Below are positions 4,872 to 7,654 of a stretch of 7,654 nt of DNA, piece after piece. Each line of letters begins with the position of its first letter. The stretch's first letter is position 1. The stretch is from an uncultured Oscillospiraceae bacterium (lineage in GTDB: Bacteria > Bacillota_A > Clostridia > Oscillospirales > Oscillospiraceae): positions 1 through 7,654 of the forward strand of contig CAAEDK010000275.1 in NCBI GenBank assembly GCA_900754605.1, read 5' to 3'. The notes under the pieces are model-generated. The model was given only the letters and a program-made list of their open reading frames with translations. It did not search any database and was not told the DNA's origin. A program made the position numbers and the translations under genes.

Positions 4872-7654
4872 ATGTATATCGACAAATACTGGGGCAACTT
4901 TATTGGCGGCTCGGATGACAGCCTGAACCTTGTGGCATTTTTGGAAGACCAGAAGAAAGAGGAGATCCCCCTCAGCGAGATTTTTGCCAAGATCGGGCTG
5001 AACAAGCAGAACTGGGACTTCCGCCAGACTGTGGAGTATCTGGAGTTCACCCACTCCAATGGCGTGGAGATGGACTTCCACTTCGCTATTGATGTGGTCA
5101 CCGACCTGGCCGCCATTCTGCTGGAGTGCAGCGTCAGCGGCAGTGTGAACCTTCAGGATCTGGACGAGTACAACACCCCCGTCCGCCGCATCCGCATCAC
5201 CGCCACGCCAGAAGAGCATGACGCAATGAACAAGGCCCTGGCGGACTTTGTCCATGCCCCGCTGGAATACGACCTCAACGAGATGATGGGCGAGGATGAA
5301 ATCACAGATATGGCTTATCAGGTGGAGATGCTGCGGAAAGAGCTGTACGAAGCCTCCGGTCGTAACCGGAACTACCATGTAAAGGCGGAAGATGTAAAAG
5401 ATCTGCTCCCCGACTGGGAGGGTGCCGATGGCTGTATTGCCACCAACCGTATCACGGTGGAGGGCTGCAAGGTTGGCTACTGCTACCGGGAGGAACCGGA
5501 CGGCGGCTGGGACAGCGGCTGGCGCTTCACCGCTGGTGACGAGAGCGAGGCGTACATGGACGACCCCAACAATGCCGGGATTTACAAGCTGAACACAATC
5601 TGTAACGACGATCCTGACATCATCTCTCTGCTGAACGCTCCCGCCCCATGTGCCTTTGAGCGGGATGAGAATGGCGTGTTCCAGCAGATCAAAGACTGGA
5701 AACCGGATGAGGACGAGGAGGACCCTGATATGGACATTTTGAAGCAGTGCCAGAAGTGGCATGAGGAGGACAAACACCAGAAAATCGTTGACGCGCTGGA
5801 GGCCATCCCTGCCGAGGAGCGTACCCCGGAAATTGATCTGGAGCTGGCCCGCGCCTACAACAATCTTGCGGACTCCAGCGAGCCGGAGGGAAGAAAGCTG
5901 CTTCATCGGGCACTGGAATTGATGCAGTCCCACGAGGAGGAACTGGGAGATACTTATTCCTGGAATTTCCGCATGGGGTATGCCTATTATTATCTGGATC
6001 AGGAGGGCCGCGCTCTGCGGTATTTTGAAAAAGCTCTGGAACTGCATCCCGGTGATGATCCTAAGCTCAACACCCGACAAGACATTGAGGAACTGATCAA
6101 CTGGTGCAAGAAAGGTATTTCTCTGCCGCAGTTCTCGGAGTGCTTCCGGGAGCGGACGGAATCTGCATGGAAGGACTTTGCCGAGCAGGAGGCCCAGCTT
6201 CGCCAAATCATGGACGAGGACAAGGACCACACCCAGGGCCAGGATCTGGTGGACCGGATGGAAGGGGTTCTGAACCAGGCGTTTGACGAAATCTCTTTCG
6301 AGATGGGCTTCAACGGCGAGAAGTACGAGCTGATCCTCACCCCGGAGGGTGATAAGGTCAAGCTGTTTGAGCTCTGCTACTTCCAGAAGCACGCCTCTAA
6401 GGAGGTGCTGGAGCACTGGAACATCCTGGTGGGCCGTCAGCCCCTCCAGAACATCGGTCTGCGCACCGAGGATGGCTGGGACATCTCTGGGGAGGATGTG
6501 CAGATCTGGCTGGAGGAGCAGGGTGAAAACAGCTTCGCCATCTCCGCCTACTGTGAAAAGCTGCTGCCTATGCTTCGGGAGGCAGAAGGCCGGGCCTGGT
6601 GGATGCTCACCACCCTCACCGATCAGGTGCTGGGTGAGATCCCCCACATGAGATACATAGACAGCTTTGACGTACTGGAAAAGCCAAAGGCAGAGCCGTC
6701 CTTCCTCCTGTCCCAGCTTCCCGACGCTCTGAAGGATCGGGGGCTGGAACTCTCCACCGATCCGGAAGCCTATCTGGAGAGCTATCTTGGCTACGAAATG
6801 AAACCCAATGAAGACCCGGACGCTGACTGGCGGCTGGATGTGATGACCGGCTCCACCTGCTGTGTGCCGCTCATCAATGGCTATCTGAATGCCGACAATG
6901 ACTTCATGGACGATCTCCATGCTGACGGCGCGGTGGCGGGCTTCTTCTGCTATCCCCTGGATACCTTGCGGGAGGAGAAAGGCAGTCAGAAGATCTTCGA
7001 CTTCCGGGACAAGCTGGAGGAATTGTTCGCCATCGGGGACGGTTCGGAAGTGCTTACTCTCATTGGCGGAGCCACCGGCCTTTTCTGCGGCTATGTGGAT
7101 TTCATCGCCTGGGACATTCGGACGGCGCTCCAGATGGCAAAGGAGTTCTTCGAGTGCAGCGACATCCCCTGGGCCAGCTTCCACACCTTCCGCCGTGAAG
7201 CGGGCACAGTGAATCTGAAAACACCGCCCGAGGAGGAGCCGGACGATGAGAATCAGGATGACGAGTTGGACGAAACGCTGACGGGCATGGACTATATCCC
7301 TTACACCCCCCAGAACGCCGAAGCATTCTTCGCTCAGCTGGAGCAATGGAACGACGAGGACGAGTACACCCGCTGCATCCAGGCATTGAATGCCATCCCG
7401 GAGGACTGGCGAAACTACCGCACCGCCTACGCCCTGGCTCGGGCGCTGGAGAACTACGCCATCATCGGGGACCATGACGAGGGTACTTTGAAATCCAAGG
7501 GAGACAAAGCCCTCCTGAGGGCCATTGAGGTGCTGGAGTCCGTCCGGGAGGAAGGCCAGGACAAGGCGGAGTGGAATATGCGGATGGCCTACGGCTATCA
7601 GTATCTCTATGGTCAGGAGGAAAAGGCCATTCCCTACGCCCAGCGGTGGGCAGA
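4872..7654 (+). CDS. Large composite protein: N-terminal unknown domain, DUF2185/Imm33-type domain, two TPR-like modules (3' truncated)
   Basis: The frame is open from ATG 4872 to the right edge with no stop: 927 whole codons, so the protein is longer than 927 residues. Residues 1 to about 145 are an unnamed domain (MYIDKYWGNFIGG; a strand-rich part with MDFHFAIDVVTDLAAILL). Residues about 180-272 match the DUF2185 (Imm33-type) pattern: GCIATNRI at 187-194, GWRFTAGDE at 216-224, NNAGIYKLNTIC at 233-244, then a CAFERDENG segment. An acidic linker (about 278-288) leads to a TPR-like module (287-415). A central domain follows (about 416-785) with ILTPEGDKVKLFEL from 488, HWNILVGRQP from 515 and LGEIPHMRYIDSF from 587. 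A second acidic linker (787-801) precedes a second TPR-like module (from about 806). It has no signal peptide or membrane helix. Joining several immunity-type domains in one chain fits a poly-immunity protein, but no partner toxin is visible. Confidence 0.85.
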   Translation, partial: MYIDKYWGNFIGGSDDSLNLVAFLEDQKKEEIPLSEIFAKIGLNKQNWDFRQTVEYLEFTHSNGVEMDFHFAIDVVTDLAAILLECSVSGSVNLQDLDEYNTPVRRIRITATPEEHDAMNKALADFVHAPLEYDLNEMMGEDEITDMAYQVEMLRKELYEASGRNRNYHVKAEDVKDLLPDWEGADGCIATNRITVEGCKVGYCYREEPDGGWDSGWRFTAGDESEAYMDDPNNAGIYKLNTICNDDPDIISLLNAPAPCAFERDENGVFQQIKDWKPDEDEEDPDMDILKQCQKWHEEDKHQKIVDALEAIPAEERTPEIDLELARAYNNLADSSEPEGRKLLHRALELMQSHEEELGDTYSWNFRMGYAYYYLDQEGRALRYFEKALELHPGDDPKLNTRQDIEELINWCKKGISLPQFSECFRERTESAWKDFAEQEAQLRQIMDEDKDHTQGQDLVDRMEGVLNQAFDEISFEMGFNGEKYELILTPEGDKVKLFELCYFQKHASKEVLEHWNILVGRQPLQNIGLRTEDGWDISGEDVQIWLEEQGENSFAISAYCEKLLPMLREAEGRAWWMLTTLTDQVLGEIPHMRYIDSFDVLEKPKAEPSFLLSQLPDALKDRGLELSTDPEAYLESYLGYEMKPNEDPDADWRLDVMTGSTCCVPLINGYLNADNDFMDDLHADGAVAGFFCYPLDTLREEKGSQKIFDFRDKLEELFAIGDGSEVLTLIGGATGLFCGYVDFIAWDIRTALQMAKEFFECSDIPWASFHTFRREAGTVNLKTPPEEEPDDENQDDELDETLTGMDYIPYTPQNAEAFFAQLEQWNDEDEYTRCIQALNAIPEDWRNYRTAYALARALENYAIIGDHDEGTLKSKGDKALLRAIEVLESVREEGQDKAEWNMRMAYGYQYLYGQEEKAIPYAQRWA

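Noticed and set aside
4815..7475. A very long stop-free frame on the minus strand (886 codons)
   Set aside because: It is codon-aligned with the + strand gene starting at 4872, so minus-strand stops could arise only from TTA, CTA or TCA codons, which that gene avoids. The + frame has a perfect ribosome-binding site, recognisable domains and duplicated modules. The minus translation is low-complexity Val/Leu/His-rich with no recognisable domain.

Overview
The window reads as one dense, single-direction gene cluster on the + strand. No intergenic gap exceeds 18 bases and almost every start has a strong AGGAGG-type ribosome-binding site. It contains no RNA gene, insertion sequence, CRISPR array, promoter or terminator that I can support. 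The Shine-Dalgarno sites, the mixed to GC-rich third-position use and the protein families suggest a low-to-medium GC Bacillota genome, most likely a gut-type Clostridia (Oscillospiraceae or Lachnospiraceae-like). This is inference from style, not a species call.

Layout, left to right: (1) the 3' end of a small unknown protein (2-274); (2) a 136-residue protein with a YGGMGSFND motif (289-699); (3) a small acidic protein of about 98 residues (711-1007); (4) a 542-residue two-part protein with a HEAT-like N-terminal half and a C-terminal half resembling formylglycine-generating-enzyme (FGE/SUMF1) domains (1017-2645), with a well-placed internal ribosome-binding site and ATG at the junction; (5) a 156-residue unknown (2664-3134); (6) a CxxC...CxxC zinc-ribbon-like protein (3149-3529); (7) a 282-residue helical, TPR-like protein (3531-4379); (8) a DUF4259-type protein beginning MGAWG (4398-4868); (9) a very large multidomain protein (4872 to beyond 7654, at least 927 residues) carrying a DUF2185/Imm33-type domain, two related TPR-like modules and a central unnamed domain.

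Taken together, the cluster looks like a multi-gene immunity array of the kind found downstream of polymorphic toxins (Rhs, LXG/WXG or similar) in Bacillota. It has tandem, unrelated, small, acidic, cytosolic proteins without signal peptides or membrane segments, plus a large protein that joins several such domains. No toxin gene lies in the window, so the immunity role is inferred from domain type and arrangement. The most notable items are the large composite protein (9), the possible two-products-from-one-gene arrangement in (4), and the cysteine-rich, divergent FGE-like domain in (4).
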